In this document: positions 21,738 to 31,942 of the stretch, piece after piece | Layout: every line of letters starts with the position of its first letter | Numbering within the stretch: position 1 is the stretch's first letter | Assembly (NCBI RefSeq): GCF_024139115.2 | Contig: NW_026942533.1 | Span: 1-64,000 of the forward strand | Source: Armigeres subalbatus | Lineage: Eukaryota; Arthropoda; Insecta; Diptera; Culicidae | Reading direction: 5' to 3' | Length of the DNA stretch: 64,000 nt | Position numbers and translations under genes: made by a program | The notes under the pieces: model-generated | The model's input: the letters and a program-made list of their open reading frames with translations, nothing else | Database searches by the model: none | What the model was told of the DNA's origin: nothing

Positions 21738-22612
21738 AAAGCACAAATGCCAGCAAAACTATCGAGGCTTTGGAAGAAATATTTTCGCAACAAACCTACC
21801 CTGAGACAATCAGAAGCGATAACGGACCTCCGTTTTCTAGCGAGGAGTTTTCGAGGTACTGTTCACAACACAACATTAAACTAATCCGTACAATCCCTTA
21901 CTGGCCGCAAATGAACGGGTTAGTAGAAAGGCAAAACCAAGGCATTTTAAGAACATTGCGGATTGCGAAGGCAACAAAGACTGACTGGCGGAAGGCACTG
22001 AAGGACTATGTATTCATGTATAATACTTCGCCCCATTCAGTAACAGATAAGGCTCCTATGGAGTTGCTAATGGGTCGGCCAGTCAAGGACATGCTACCAT
22101 CTCTTAGAACGGAGCCAAGATTACGCCTTGAGGAAGATGTAAGGGAGCGAGATGCTATCAGAAAAATGCAAGGAAAATTGTATGCTGATGAGCGTAGACA
22201 CGCCAAGGCTTCTGAAATCGAGGTTGGGGACACAGTTATGATGAGAAACTATGTCACAGGAAAACTTGAGCCAAAATTCCGTCTTGAACTATTCAAAGTT
22301 ATTAAGAAAACTGGAAACGATACGATAATTGCTAATGAAGAAGGACTAATGTATCGAAGGTGCATAACTCATCTACGAAAATGGCCAACTTCAAGATCCA
22401 CAGAATCAGACACAGAATTAGCTCCAAGCTCAACCGACGATGTTCATTCCCCTTCAAAGGATTGCGACACTCAATCATCTCCGGTTAATCAGGAACAACC
22501 AACTCCGATCGTCCCGGAACAACGAACTCCAGCAAAACGAACTCTAAAAAGACCATACGTCGCTGCGGAGGAGCAACCGAAGCGCTCAAGCAGAAAAATA
22601 ATTGTTCCATAG
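21734..22612 (+). CDS. Integrase remnant (second half of the core plus C-terminus)
   Basis: The ORF begins at an ATGA that overlaps the gag stop. It starts within the integrase core: KTIEALEEIFSQQTYPETIR, then RSDNGPPFSSEEFSRYCSQH (second catalytic Asp), then WPQMNGLVERQNQ (catalytic Glu region), then EVGDTVMMRN and a charged C-terminal tail ending SSRKIIVP. The zinc-binding N-terminus, the first catalytic Asp and all of protease, RT and RNase H are missing. The join to gag is clean, so this looks like one internal deletion of several kb. As written it cannot be an active integrase. Confidence 0.82.
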   Translation: MKSTNASKTIEALEEIFSQQTYPETIRSDNGPPFSSEEFSRYCSQHNIKLIRTIPYWPQMNGLVERQNQGILRTLRIAKATKTDWRKALKDYVFMYNTSPHSVTDKAPMELLMGRPVKDMLPSLRTEPRLRLEEDVRERDAIRKMQGKLYADERRHAKASEIEVGDTVMMRNYVTGKLEPKFRLELFKVIKKTGNDTIIANEEGLMYRRCITHLRKWPTSRSTESDTELAPSSTDDVHSPSKDCDTQSSPVNQEQPTPIVPEQRTPAKRTLKRPYVAAEEQPKRSSRKIIVP

Positions 22613-23211
22613 CGTTACAGTCCGTAGATGAAACTGTTTGGAGCTTTAGTGTGAATGTAGAGGATAAATTCTGCAAACAAAAAGCAATTAAAGAAACATT
22701 ATTTGATAAATCATTTTACCTGTTTTTTTCTTTGCTGACGGAATCCTTTATAATAAAACTAAAACAATACGGCTTTTGATTTTGTGACAGTTCCTGTGTT
22801 TGTTTGGTCGGATTTTGTTGAGTTGACGATTATTGTAATTATGTAATTACAATAACTGAACAAATCCACACACAGGACTGTCATATCAATAAATAAGTTT
22901 ATATTTATATTAGAGGATGTAATAACACACATCTAAAGAACTGTCAGAACGACCGGAATGTGCAATAATAAACAATGTGGATGAAGGGCCTGGGAAGCAT
23001 TCCAGAATTTCCAGTAAAGTAAAGATTTCGTATAGAGAAGGTACGCGAATTCTAGTACTACACGAGTCGCATATGATTTATAGTATAGATAGACTCGCGG
23101 TAGATATAATGCCGTATATGTTCCAAATGAAAGTATTGCGCATAAGCCTAAGCCAGAACTATTTAGCTAAGTTCGATTCTTGCTTCAGTTTAATTCGAGG
23201 TAGAGAAGGGA
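22613..23211 (+). other. 3' untranslated region of the LTR element
   Basis: AT-rich, non-coding, with a small inverted pair (GACAGTTCCTGTGT near 22788 and ACACAGGACTGTC near 22870). It ends with the purine tract GAGGTAGAGAAGGGA (23197-23211), the probable plus-strand primer. Confidence 0.6.
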
Positions 23212-23472
23212 TGTAGAGTGTAACAAACAACTCAGTGTTCCTTGATTACAACCCTGACTCAAACGTTAGAAATGAAATGAGAGAGTGAGCAACTAGACAG
23301 AGAGAGCATCAGGGAAATGAACCGAAACCAAGGTAAGAAGGCAGTTGGCTCGGCAGTTGGAAACAAGTAGTTGAGACGAACGGGTGCAAATAGTGTTCCT
23401 CCAAGATCGAATAGCTCATAAGCCAAATCCCGAATATTCCTGGAAATAATATCCCGGCCATTGGATTCTACA
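23212..23472 (+). repeat. 3' LTR
   Basis: 261 bp, one mismatch to the 5' LTR, followed by the second AAGCC target copy. Confidence 0.9.
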
Positions 23473-23624
23473 AAGCCGAGCGGAAAAAGAAGCGGTTTAG
23501 TACAAAGAATATGCCACCTTGGCCGACTAACGTGGATGCTAATTTGAAGTGATTCATTCGGCGGATTATTAAATGAAATAAAACAAGTATAAAGAAATAA
23601 ATTAGATTTAACGAATAAAAGCAT

Positions 23625-23763
23625 ATTCATACTACGCCATTTATCGTAATAAATATCGTGTTTAAGTAGAGAAAGATAATTGAATGTAGGAATTGGACAT
23701 CAAGTTACTTTTTATCATAATTTATTACATATAATAAACGGCGTAATCTGAATAGACTTTTAG
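23625..23763. mobile_element. CGTAATCTGAATAG palindromic MITE (copy 1)
   Basis: TACGCCATTTATCGTAATAA on the left, AACGGCGTAATCTGAATAGA on the right. The interior (ATAAATATCGTGTT, GAGAAAG, TTGAATGTA, ATCA.GTT) is shared with 37536-37677. Inverted ends are weaker here than in copy 2. Confidence 0.5.
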
Positions 23764-24008
23764 CATTGTTATTATTGTCTGTATGAAAAAGGGTTAACCC
23801 TAGGCTGGCTCACCTCTGATTACGTATAAAACAATGTTACGAATACGAATTTTGAAAGATGTCGTTTGTCGGATTCTCGCTTGGGATTTCGAAAAAAAAC
23901 CTTTTCATAATACGAATTGAATCCTTCTGGGATTCAGAAAGGAGTACTTTCGGAATTCCGAATTTGTTAATATTGGTTAACTAGTTGATATTTGGTTGAT
24001 AAGTTAAT

Positions 24009-24157
24009 CACCCCTATTCTTGTTTACGGACGAACGAAACTTTCGAACGAATGCAGTTCGTTCGAATCGTTACCCCATTTGATTTTGCTGGCGTAAACGA
24101 GAATGCGCATCAGCTTTCGTTCGAAAGCGCGTTCGTACGTAAACAAGAATAAGGGTG
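24009..24157. mobile_element. TTTACGTACGAACG palindromic MITE (copy 3)
   Basis: Starts CACCCCTATTCTTGTTTACG and ends CGTAAACAAGAATAAGGGTG, near-perfect inverted termini. Internal words TTTCGAACGAA and GGCGTAAACGAGAATGCGCA match copies 1 and 2 at 16.0-16.3 kb. Confidence 0.75.
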
Positions 24158-24360
24158 TATATTGGTTAATTGGTTAATATTTATTGATTGATTTGATTGG
24201 TTAATATTGGTTGGGATTGATTGAATGAATGATTTTATTGACTAAGATTTATTCATTGGTTGAGATTGTACTGATTGATTGAGATATATGTATTAAGATT
24301 GATTAATTTTACAATTCATGTCAACTTTGGATTGCAATTTGCAATTCGAGCCTTTTTGAA

Positions 24361-24619
24361 ACGAAAATTATTTTGAGCTCTTAGTGTAGTGTACTTAATT
24401 GTCATAAGACGAGTTTATACAATTCCATTTAATTCCACCACTTTATTGTATCTTCGACAGATACGTATTTCGACCTCAACAGTAAGGTCGTTTTCAGTGT
24501 CTCGTACTCGTAGACACTGAAGACGACCTTACTGTTGAGGTCGAAATACATATATCTGTATCTATCAAAGGTACAATGTTGTGGTGGAATTGTACAAACT
24601 CGTCTTATGACAATTAATT
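24361..24619. mobile_element. TCATAAGACGAG palindromic element (copy 1)
   Basis: Left: TTAATTGTCATAAGACGAG, TTCCACCACTTTATTGTATC, ATACGTATTTCGACCTCAAC. Right: the reverse complements of these, ending CTCGTCTTATGACAATTAA. The turn is the word GTCTCGTACTCGTAGACAC at about 24498-24516. Family mates lie at 27.9/29.1 kb and 39.8 kb. Confidence 0.7.
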
Positions 24620-24859
24620 CGAAACCTGTTCTTGACTTCTGGGGTAAGCGTGTGACACGAATTAGATATATTTTGTTATTATTATGATGATATGCTTTTT
24701 ATAAATTTAATTTTTTTATAATTATGAATAATAGATAGGATCGCGAATGGAAGAGCAGGTTTACCGACTTCTTCCGAACTGAGTCAGCAATTTTCATATG
24801 TAATAGCTTATCAATAGAATATTTTCTTGTCGGTTGGATTATCAATTGAATCCCGGATC

Positions 24860-25800
24860 GTTCTTAGCGGTAATGGTTTTCTTTTGATGATCGTCGTCGG
24901 AGCGATATATCTCGTTCGTTTACCATGCGTTCGATGTCCTCGCTACCAACGTCACTGCCACTTGTCGCTGTTACATTGCCATGCTGATTGTCCTTGGCCA
25001 CTTGGCCACCTTTGAATATCATCACACCGAGTTTGTGTTGAAAGTATTGGTATGCTTGTTTCAACACCATGCAGCAATGTGATAACGTCAAGTAACAGGT
25101 CTCCACTTTCTCAATTTTGTTCTTGTGCAGTATGGCAGTTAGTAGCACCATAGGTAACGGCCTCATTTAGACGCAACATATCGGCGTTTGATTCTTTGAA
25201 ACGGGCACGGGTAGTCGTGAAAAATGCTTCCCTCAAACAACAAGTCATTTTCAAACGCTGGCCCGTGTCGATTACGAAAGAATACGCTTATGCGTTCGCA
25301 TATCGTGCAGGAACGACGCCAACGACACACTTCATTGAAGGCAGATTCTTATTAGGGAAGATCCATTTATTACGTATTACAAAAATTGGCCAACCCCCTC
25401 CATCTATGTCACATTTTTTGTATAAAGTATCCGAAAATTTTATATGAATCGTTACACTTTGGGAAACTCCCCCTCCTTCCTCCAAGCGTGACTCATCAAT
25501 AGTATCACCATCAAGATTGATAAACATAACGTTGCACTCGCTGGCGGTATTTTTATCCAGACCGTAGACAACGGCAGCTGCTATTAACTTAATGATGCTA
25601 CGCAATCAATCCGAAGATGGGACCAACATCCTTGGTAGCCTGATTCTGCGAGTTACTGAAGTAAATAGGCAGGATTACCCTATCACAACGACGTTGGACA
25701 CCGTTTTGCCCGAGTACTTCATGTTCGCCTTGTATCTAGACCGCCGAACTTGCGGCCGATTAGGCACTTGATGTTGCGATGTTTGCGGGAGATGCTACGA
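24860..25800 (-). pseudogene. HSP70/HSC70 pseudogene, heavily decayed
   Basis: Read on the minus strand, right to left, scattered frames follow the HSP70 order. CLIGRKFGG (25740-25765) matches the RLIGRKF region. GKTVSNVVVI then IYFSNSQNQATKDVGPIFGL matches the AYFNDSQRQATKDAG block. IIKLIAAAVVYGLDKNTASE then CNVMFINLDGDTIDES matches the AAAIAYGLDK...DLGGGTFD ATPase block. TTTRARFKESNADM matches ITRARFEELNADLF. NEAVTYGA matches DEAVAYGA. GSEDIERMVNE (24911-24945) matches the SKEDIERMVNEA region near the substrate-domain end. Many stops, frameshifts and deletions are present. No intron is evident, which fits a retrocopy, though many HSP70 genes lack introns anyway. Confidence 0.8.
25353..25488. 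mobile_element. Possible small insertion inside the HSP70 pseudogene
   Basis: GGGAAGATCCATTTATTACG at the left and a run of TCCCCCTCCTTCCTCC at the right interrupt the HSP70-like order. The wording resembles a common Aedes repeat end (ATCCATTTATTACGTA), but a target duplication was not found. Confidence 0.35.
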
Positions 25801-26724
25801 TCCAACTGCGGCGGTCTGTGCAATTGATGTTTTTGTCAACGCTGCTGTTTTCGCTCATGCTTGTCAATAAAATAGATACTAATCCAGGTGTGGGGTTTAT
25901 GTCAGAGCAGCGGAATGCCATGTATAGCAGTTCGACCCCTGAACGTTTTGGACCGAGCAGGATGTTTTCTTTTCCCGAGACGGCCGGTACACGATTAAGG
26001 TGTGCGATCCTTGTGAATACTGTTGTGGAGATGCAGAATGACCTCGATTATGCACCTACTGTTGTTGTACAGACCACTGTAAATAAAGGTTGCAATTAGT
26101 GTCAGCAGTTTGGAATCCAAAAGCACATTTTTCCCAACTTCCTCGCGATGTATCACTTTTTGGAAAAGAACAACGCCACCATTAAATTACAGATACTAAC
26201 CGTTTTTCCAAACAGGGACTGCCGATTGTGTACCGTGCTGTTCTGGTTGCTGTCGCAGGAAATCGATGATCCTTTATTTGCTGCATCATCCGATGAGAAG
26301 ACGACATAAATAAATACCCGTCCATCGTGATTGAACTTTGGAAACATTATCAAATGCTTTGATTCTATAGGCTATTTTGGAAGCTATAGTTTTTTTTTTA
26401 TTAATCACTGATTATTGATTTCTTTACAAGGAAAATGCAAGTGCAACTTTTCAGAATCAGAAGAATCAAAAGTGAAGCGTGAGAGCAAAACAAACAGGCA
26501 AAATGTCAAAACGCCGGGAGGGGTAAGACAACTCGCTGGTAAAATTAAATGTAATTCGTCACCCACGAGGGGTATTTTTCTCAAAATAAAGAAGAAGACA
26601 TGGTGCCCGAATTTAAAATGGTTTGTACCGGACATTTCGGTCTATGTATTAGTCTATGATTCAACCTCAACGAACCAACATTTTATATGAAGAAAGGGTT
26701 GACTATAAAAATAGCACTGTTGTT
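25801..26724. other. Interval without recognised features
   Basis: Short ORFs on both strands have no domain-like content. A T9 run occurs at about 26390. Nothing else is called. Confidence 0.35.
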
Positions 26725-26949
26725 ATCCCGTGCCGCCAGTGGCGATGCTTTTATTAAATTATTGGGAAAGCGCATTGGGGAAAGAAAATTGGTTCTTCTC
26801 AGAACTAGCATGTTCTGAACAGAAAGGTTTAATTGCGGAAATGGTCTGTTTCGGTGGCATCGGCGTTTGGCGTGGAAGCATGGCTTCTGTTAGTGATTGC
26901 ATCCATTCAAATTTACGGGCCTAATTTATTGAATACAAGAAAGCTGCTT
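26725..26949 (+). repeat. Repeat family GGGCCTAATTTATTGAATAC (copy 1, interrupted)
   Basis: GCGCATTGGG, TGGTCTGTTT, GGCATCGGCGTTTGGC and ATCCATTCAAA are shared with 30637-31010. GGGCCTAATTTATTGAATAC (26918-26937) and AAGAAAGCTGCTT follow; the sequence resumes after the SINE at 27293 (CCGGCGCGCGACCCATTTTG, TTCCGCAAAGAGCGG). Confidence 0.55.
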
Positions 26950-27279
26950 AGGGCCCTCCTTAGCCGTGTGGTAAGACGCGTGGCTACAAAGCAAGACCAT
27001 GCTGAGGGTGGCTGGGTTCGATTCCCGGTGCCGGTCTAAGCAATTTTCGGATTGGAAATTGTCTCGACTTCCCAGGGCATAAAAGTATCAGCGTGTTAGC
27101 CTCATGGTATACAAATGTAAAAATGGTAACTTGGCTTAGAAACCTCGTAGTTAAAAACTGTGGAATGATCACTAAGATTGATCACTAAGCTGCGAGGCGG
27201 CTCTGTCCCAGTGTGGGGATGTAATGCCAATAAGAAGAAGAAGAAGAAGAAGAAGTAGAAGAAGAAGAAGAAGAAGAAG
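26950..27279 (+). mobile_element. Feilai-like tRNA-derived SINE, intact copy
   Basis: The 13-bp target duplication AAGAAAGCTGCTT stands at 26937-26949 and 27280-27292. The head contains a box A-like TTAGCCGTGTGG and box B GGTTCGATTCC. The body is GCAATTTTCGGATTGGAAAT, then CTCATGGTATACAAATG, GCGAGGCGGCTCTGTCCCAG and AATGCCAATAAG. The tail is an (AAG)n run with one TAG. It inserted into the repeat family at 26725-26949/27293. It is used here to reconstruct the order of the broken copy at 3981-4994. Confidence 0.88.
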
Positions 27280-27292
27280 AAGAAAGCTGCTT

Positions 27293-27345
27293 TCCGGCGC
27301 GCGACCCATTTTGATCGGGATTCCGCAAAGAGCGGTTTAACCATT
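27293..27345 (+). repeat. Continuation of the GGGCCTAATTT repeat past the SINE
   Basis: CCGGCGCGCGACCCATTTTG then TTCCGCAAAGAGCGG. The inverse of the first word appears at 30095-30122 and the second at 30681-30700. Confidence 0.5.
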
Positions 27346-27915
27346 TATAAGGCAGTGGCAACTACATTGCCACCAACAAATTATATGTTTTTCTGTTCAT
27401 TAACAAGAGCTCTACTTATTATTTCTCATGTAGTGAATATATTTACTACCTTGTAATCCCCCAGATAAATTGGAGCCATAAAATTTTAATGTCAATTTGA
27501 GAACGGTTTTTTACGAACAGATCGTAAGTTTCGAGTGGAAAATGGATTTTCAGTTATAATTCGTTAATAAGGATGACAAAGATATACTTTTTCTTATTGG
27601 TAATAATTATTTTAAATTTTATGTGTTAAATTATGGCGTGATTAGCGTGAAGAATACTTTGCCTTTCTTGTATATTTAACGTAAAACCTAATTTTTAAAA
27701 TCTTTTATTTATTTTTGTTGCATTTTCCCGCTAATAAGAAAAACACATAAGAAAGATCGAAATAGCACTTTAGGGGGATAAATTTTATTTTTTCCATCAA
27801 TTCATATGCATTTGCGGTCATTTGAATGCATTGCTGCAAGCCTGCAACCATCGAAAAAAAAATTTTTTCGTTTTTGAATTTTTTTTCCCAAGGGGGGACC
27901 CTTGGCAGAAAAACT

Positions 27916-28095
27916 ATCAGAAAAATATATTAAGCTCGTTTAGTGGAATGCATTAAATCAGCTAAGACAAATTAAGTACTGTCCATTTAATTCCACCAGT
28001 TAATTTTCGTTATCTTTGCAGATACGTATTTCGACCACAACTGTGTGGTCGTCTTCAGTGTCTTGTACTTGACTCGACTTGAAGAAAACAATCGC
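27916..28095. mobile_element. TCATAAGACGAG family, left arm (copy 2)
   Basis: GAAAAATATATTAAGCTCG, TTTAGTGGAATGCATT, TTCCACCAGTTAATTTTCG, GATACGTATTTCGACC and GTCTTCAGTGTCTTGTACTT correspond to the left arm of 39800-40088. The matching right arm is 1 kb away (29100-29221), so the element was probably split by later insertions. Confidence 0.55.
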
Positions 28096-28519
28096 AACTT
28101 ACACTATTTATACTACGCTAGGTACCTAATCTAATCTTATTTGCCTACTTTATTTACCTATACAGTAAATTACTTTATTGTTTAGGTAGAAACTTGAAAA
28201 GCCAAGAGCTGCCATTTCCCTGATCCTTATTCAACAGCGCTGTTTGTACCTGTCGGTGGATTTCCAAACTCTCAGCTACATCGAGTTTCCATGGGAAGAG
28301 ACATTTCTTAAGATTTTAATATTTGATGCCGTAATTGGGTGATTTTCCTTATATATAAGGAATATAATATAATAGCGAGTGCAGCTTCAACGTCTGTTCT
28401 CTGTGGTGCTATCAAATTTGCTAGTTACGATTGAGTTTTGCATTTTGAAGAAAGTTTATTCGGGTTATTTTGTATAAAATGGTGGCTTTTGTAAAAAACG
28501 AACAGTGGGTAATGTCTGT
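28096..28519. other. Interval without recognised genes
   Basis: AT-rich. ATATATAAG at about 28351 and a purine/pyrimidine mix follow; no coding signal. Confidence 0.3.
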
Positions 28520-28742
28520 GACAGTTTCATGCCTATTGAAACAAGTTTTTCGGGTCTTATCAAGCATGGACATGGAAGGCATACTTGAAATCTGTCGATT
28601 GAGGGGCTTACCGCAGAAATTCGTCCACTGAGACGAACTGAGATTAACGTTTAAAATCTTTCAACACAGCGTAACGCGATCGATTTGAATATTTTGAAAT
28701 GACACCCGGTATAGTAAAGAGAGACGTAAGTCCTAAGTCAAA
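28520..28742. repeat. Dispersed repeat GCCTATTGAAACAAG...AGACGTAAG (copy 1)
   Basis: GCCTATTGAAACAAGTTTTT, AAGGCATACTTGAAA, CTGTCGATTGA, AATCTTTCAACACAGCGTAA and GTATAGTAAAGAGAGACGTA are repeated in order and orientation at 29692-29920. Confidence 0.7.
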
Positions 28743-29099
28743 ATTCAGTAGCTATTTACCTATTCACATCAACAAATAAATCAAATTTTAAATTGAAATA
28801 TTTAGACTCAAAACAGTGACAATTTTTGGAATTCTAATGGAGAAATTTCAAAATTTTTGTTGAAATCTTGGAATAAGAAACGCATTTTCTTTTGTCGTGA
28901 GCGAGGAAGACAGAATTTTGTAACAATTCATCGCCAGGAACGCGAATTAATAAAATTGTCACGCAAACGCTCTCTAATTAGTTGATTGTACTACATTTTC
29001 AAAATGATTCTATTGCGAAAAACTCTTCACTAAGTATATTAGTGGTTCTGAAAAGATCCATTCACAATGTTAGATGTAAATTTCCTCTTGAGCGGTTCA

Positions 29100-29221
29100 A
29101 CTGTCGAGTCAAGTACGAGACACTGAAGACGGCCTTATTTTTGAGGTCGAAATACGTATCTGTCAAGATACAATTAAGTGGTGGAATTCAATGGGATTGT
29201 ATAAACTCGTCTTATGACAGG
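29100..29221. mobile_element. TCATAAGACGAG family, right arm (copy 2)
   Basis: GTCGAGTCAAGTACGAGACA, CACTGAAGACGGCC, GAGGTCGAAATACGTATCTG, GTGGTGGAATTCAATGGG and CTCGTCTTATGACAG are the right half of the palindrome seen complete at 39800-40088. Confidence 0.65.
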
Positions 29222-29691
29222 TGGGAGTTTATGATTGTTTAAAACATTATGAATCGATGTCTGCAGGAATACCAAACGCTTAACCGCTGCTGCCATCGGC
29301 CGAGAAAACTTGATCAGTAGTGTTGTTGTCGACACTCTATCGTCACACACCGCCGTGCCGCGCTTACTGTTGGCTTCTCGACAATGCCGGGCTGAAAATG
29401 CCGATGATGCTGACGATTCTGCCTTGCTCTTAAAAAGGCTGTAGGTTTGCGAATGCGTGGCTGATACGATGATGCAACCGTTCAAAATTCGGACGATGCG
29501 ATGCTGTTATTGCTTTGCCTGTTTCGGTCAGATTGAGAGGAAAAATTCGCGCTGCGCTGTTTTATGCCTTCTTAGCAGACCTAGCGTGAGCTCATTCGTT
29601 GACGTCTGCACCAATCAGAGCGTGGTAACGGAATGATGCAAAAATGATGCGGTACCCATATTTATAGGTTTTCGTGAATTCAATGTTTTGC
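29222..29691. other. Unexplained GC-richer block
   Basis: Richer in G+C than its surroundings between two copies of a dispersed repeat. It holds ACCAATCAG (about 29611) and TATTTATAG (29659), which resemble CCAAT and TATA boxes, but no credible ORF starts beyond them. It may be the interior of the repeat-flanked unit. Confidence 0.3.
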
Positions 29692-29920
29692 TTTGAAAAC
29701 AGTTTTAGGCCTATTGAAACAAGTTTTCGGATATTATCAAGCATTAATATGAAAGGCATACTTGAAAGCTGTCGATTGAAGGGTTAACTGCTGAAATCTG
29801 TTCACTGGGATAAAAGCTATTAACGTTTGAAATCTTTCAACACAGCGTAACGCGGCCGATTTAGAAATTTTGTAATGACACCGGTATAGTAAAGAGAGAC
29901 GTAAGTCCTACGTCAAAATC
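29692..29920. repeat. Dispersed repeat GCCTATTGAAACAAG...AGACGTAAG (copy 2)
   Basis: Same order of words as 28520-28742 with scattered differences. The two copies are direct repeats about 1.17 kb apart. Confidence 0.7.
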
Positions 29921-30070
29921 GATGTAGACGCCACCTCAGTGGAAAATATCTACTGCAGCTGCAAATTTCTGCTGTTATTCTTCACAGTAATACGCATCTT
30001 AGATAACCAACAGCTCATAACCAATTTCAGAATCTTGCGAGAAAATTTCATAGGATTCTTAGAATTTGCC

Positions 30071-30146
30071 ATTCTCTAAATGGTTCGTTGTCTGCGGAAT
30101 CCCGATCAAAATGGCTCGCGCGCCGGAAAACAGCTTTCTTATATCT
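30071..30146 (-). repeat. Fragment of the GGGCCTAATTT repeat, inverted
   Basis: GCGGAATCCCGATCAAAATG and GGCTCGCGCGCCGGAAAACA, then GCTTTCTTATAT are the reverse complement of the AAGAAAGCTGCTTTCCGGCG segment at 27.28-27.34 kb. Confidence 0.5.
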
Positions 30147-30155
30147 AATGAAGTA

Positions 30156-30548
30156 CAGTCGCCTCTCTACCTCTCGATATTTAAGGGACCATCGAGATAT
30201 GGAAATATCGAGGAATGGAAGGAAAATTGAAATGGGTACTAGATCAAAAATAAGCTCGTTGCGATGAGACAACAAAACAAATGTCGTTTGCTGTTGTTGA
30301 TATGTTTGTTATTATTCAAAATGGTCTAGTAGCCTCAAATTAGAACATATCGACATAAGGAGAATGAATCCTGAACAAAATATGATCAGAACACATCAAG
30401 ATAGAGAGATATTGAGATAGAGAGGTTAAACATTTCGATAACCTCGATAACGAAAGCCTAAATGTATATTGATTGAAGGGACAGAGGAAATCATCGACAA
30501 AGGGAGAGATACCGAGATATAGAACATCGAGATGCAGAGAGTCCACTG
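30156..30548. mobile_element. 393-bp element with CAGT(C/G)G ends and TA target copies
   Basis: The left end is CAGTCGCCTCTCTACCTCTC and the right end, reversed, CAGTGGACTCTCTGCATCTC. TA precedes and follows (30154-30155, 30549-30550). The interior repeats ATATCGAG/CTCGATAT words. TA duplications and CAGT ends fit the Tc1/mariner-pogo style. No transposase is present. Confidence 0.65.
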
Positions 30549-30636
30549 TAATTCCATTAGCCCCACCTTTTCATCAATCGTTATGAGTGCACATTATACA
30601 TATTTACACCCATATCAGATCGCAAAGGGGCGGGGC

Positions 30637-31010
30637 TAACGGGCCTAATTTATTGAATACAAGAAAGCTGCTTTGCATTTTGATTCCGCAAAGAGCGGTT
30701 GAACAAGATTTTATGCAGCGGAGCGGACACAGCAGCATGAAGGCGTGGGTTGCCCCAGTGGCAATGCTGAAAATTTATTACAAATGGTGGATGCTTAGCG
30801 AAAAATCATCAAGTGGCTGTCGGACAATTTCAACGCAAGATTCCGTTAGTTATTGGAAAGGCGCATTGGGAAAAGAAACTTTGTTCTTCTCAGGGTTGAT
30901 TGCAAAAATGGTCTGTTTTAATGGCATCGGCGTTTGGCCTAGTAGCTTGGTTGCTGTGAGTGATTCCATCCATTCAAACAAATTTATTGCATCATCCCTT
31001 CCATCGAGCG
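30637..31010 (+). repeat. Repeat family GGGCCTAATTTATTGAATAC (copy 2)
   Basis: Begins GGGCCTAATTTATTGAATAC, AAGAAAGCTGCTTTGC, TTCCGCAAAGAGCGG, then continues through CCCCAGTGGCAATGCTG and GGCATCGGCGTTTGGC to ATCCATTCAAA. In copy 1 the GGCATCGGCG part stands before the GGGCCTAATTT part, so the family may be arranged in tandem or circularly permuted. Confidence 0.5.
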
Positions 31011-31667
31011 TTTGTGATTCTGCTACCGAAGAGTAGCTCTCTGCCGTCGCAAAACAATTAAGTTTAGCACTTTAAAGAAAATTTATCTCGAATTGACCTT
31101 CTTTTGTTATAAAATGGTAGCTCGAAAAAAACATTTCAATTCCAATGACTAACAGAAACAAAACCAAATAATCCGCCGATGACAGAAAAATCGATTAACA
31201 CGCTAATACCTCTTCTTGGATAAATAGTTTAAGTCCTAAAATAACTATGTGTTATTAATTCTTGGAGTTGTCCTCACTTTGCCACGTACGTTCCCTCCGC
31301 GGGCTAAAACTAAACGTCGCAAATAAATATATTTGCGTTTGGTTTCATATCACTTCTGATTCTTCTTATATCTGCTTTATTTCGGACATTTTGAGAATGG
31401 TGTCTTCTAGAATTGAGATATCCTCCACTGAAAGCCAGTCGAGTGGCTTCAGCGCAGATGCGACCGATGAGTCATGTTAATTCCATGGTGAGACTCAAAG
31501 ACAATCAAACTGGGAGCAACTCTTCGCCTTCTTGGTTCAGATGACCTCTGAGCAGTTTGCCCAATGTTAATATTTTTATTTCGTATAGCTACGTAGTCCT
31601 ACATCACCTTTGCGTACAACCCGATCGGGCTGCACCAAGGGGTTTCCCTTGAGCTGCACCTTTTGAG
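31011..31667. other. Interval without recognised features
   Basis: AT-rich. CTACGTAGTCCTACATCACC at 31590-31609 resembles the GACGTAGGACTACGTC repeat ends. No gene is supported. Confidence 0.3.
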
Positions 31668-31942
31668 TTTTTCTAGATATTTCTTAAGCTTGCAAAGGCA
31701 GCCCTTGCTTTCTTGATCCGTGCGTTTAGGTCGATCTTGGTACCGCCGTCTGACGCCATTTGCCTACCAAGATATTGGAAGTTTTCAACGTCCTCCACTG
31801 TTGCCCGGCTACTGTGAAACTGGAAGGGGTCACCGTGTTTACATCCAACGATTTGATTTTGTTGACGTTGATAACTATACCTGCCGAAGAGGAGCGCTCG
31901 GCAGGGTCGTTGAGATTAATCTGCATATCAGAGCGCCGTTAA

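Larger units (their letters stand above)
19557..23472 (+). mobile_element. Non-autonomous Ty3/Gypsy-type LTR retrotransposon
   Basis: Two 261-bp LTRs (19557-19817 and 23212-23472) bound the element and differ at one position (T/C). The 5-bp target duplication AAGCC stands at 19552-19556 and 23473-23477. LTR ends are TGTAGA...TCTACA. Inside are a primer-binding-like TGGCGCAGCG, a large inverted duplication, a gag ORF, an integrase remnant and a purine tract (GAGGTAGAGAAGGGA) directly before the 3' LTR. Protease, RT and RNase H are absent. Mobilisation would need proteins from another copy. Confidence 0.9.

Noticed and set aside
25779..26099. Plus-strand ORF of 106 codons
   Set aside because: It overlaps the 5' side of the HSP70 pseudogene in antisense and has no domain-like content.
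29174..29485. A histone-like gene behind CCAAT and TATA-like words
   Set aside because: No histone motif appears in any frame on either strand.
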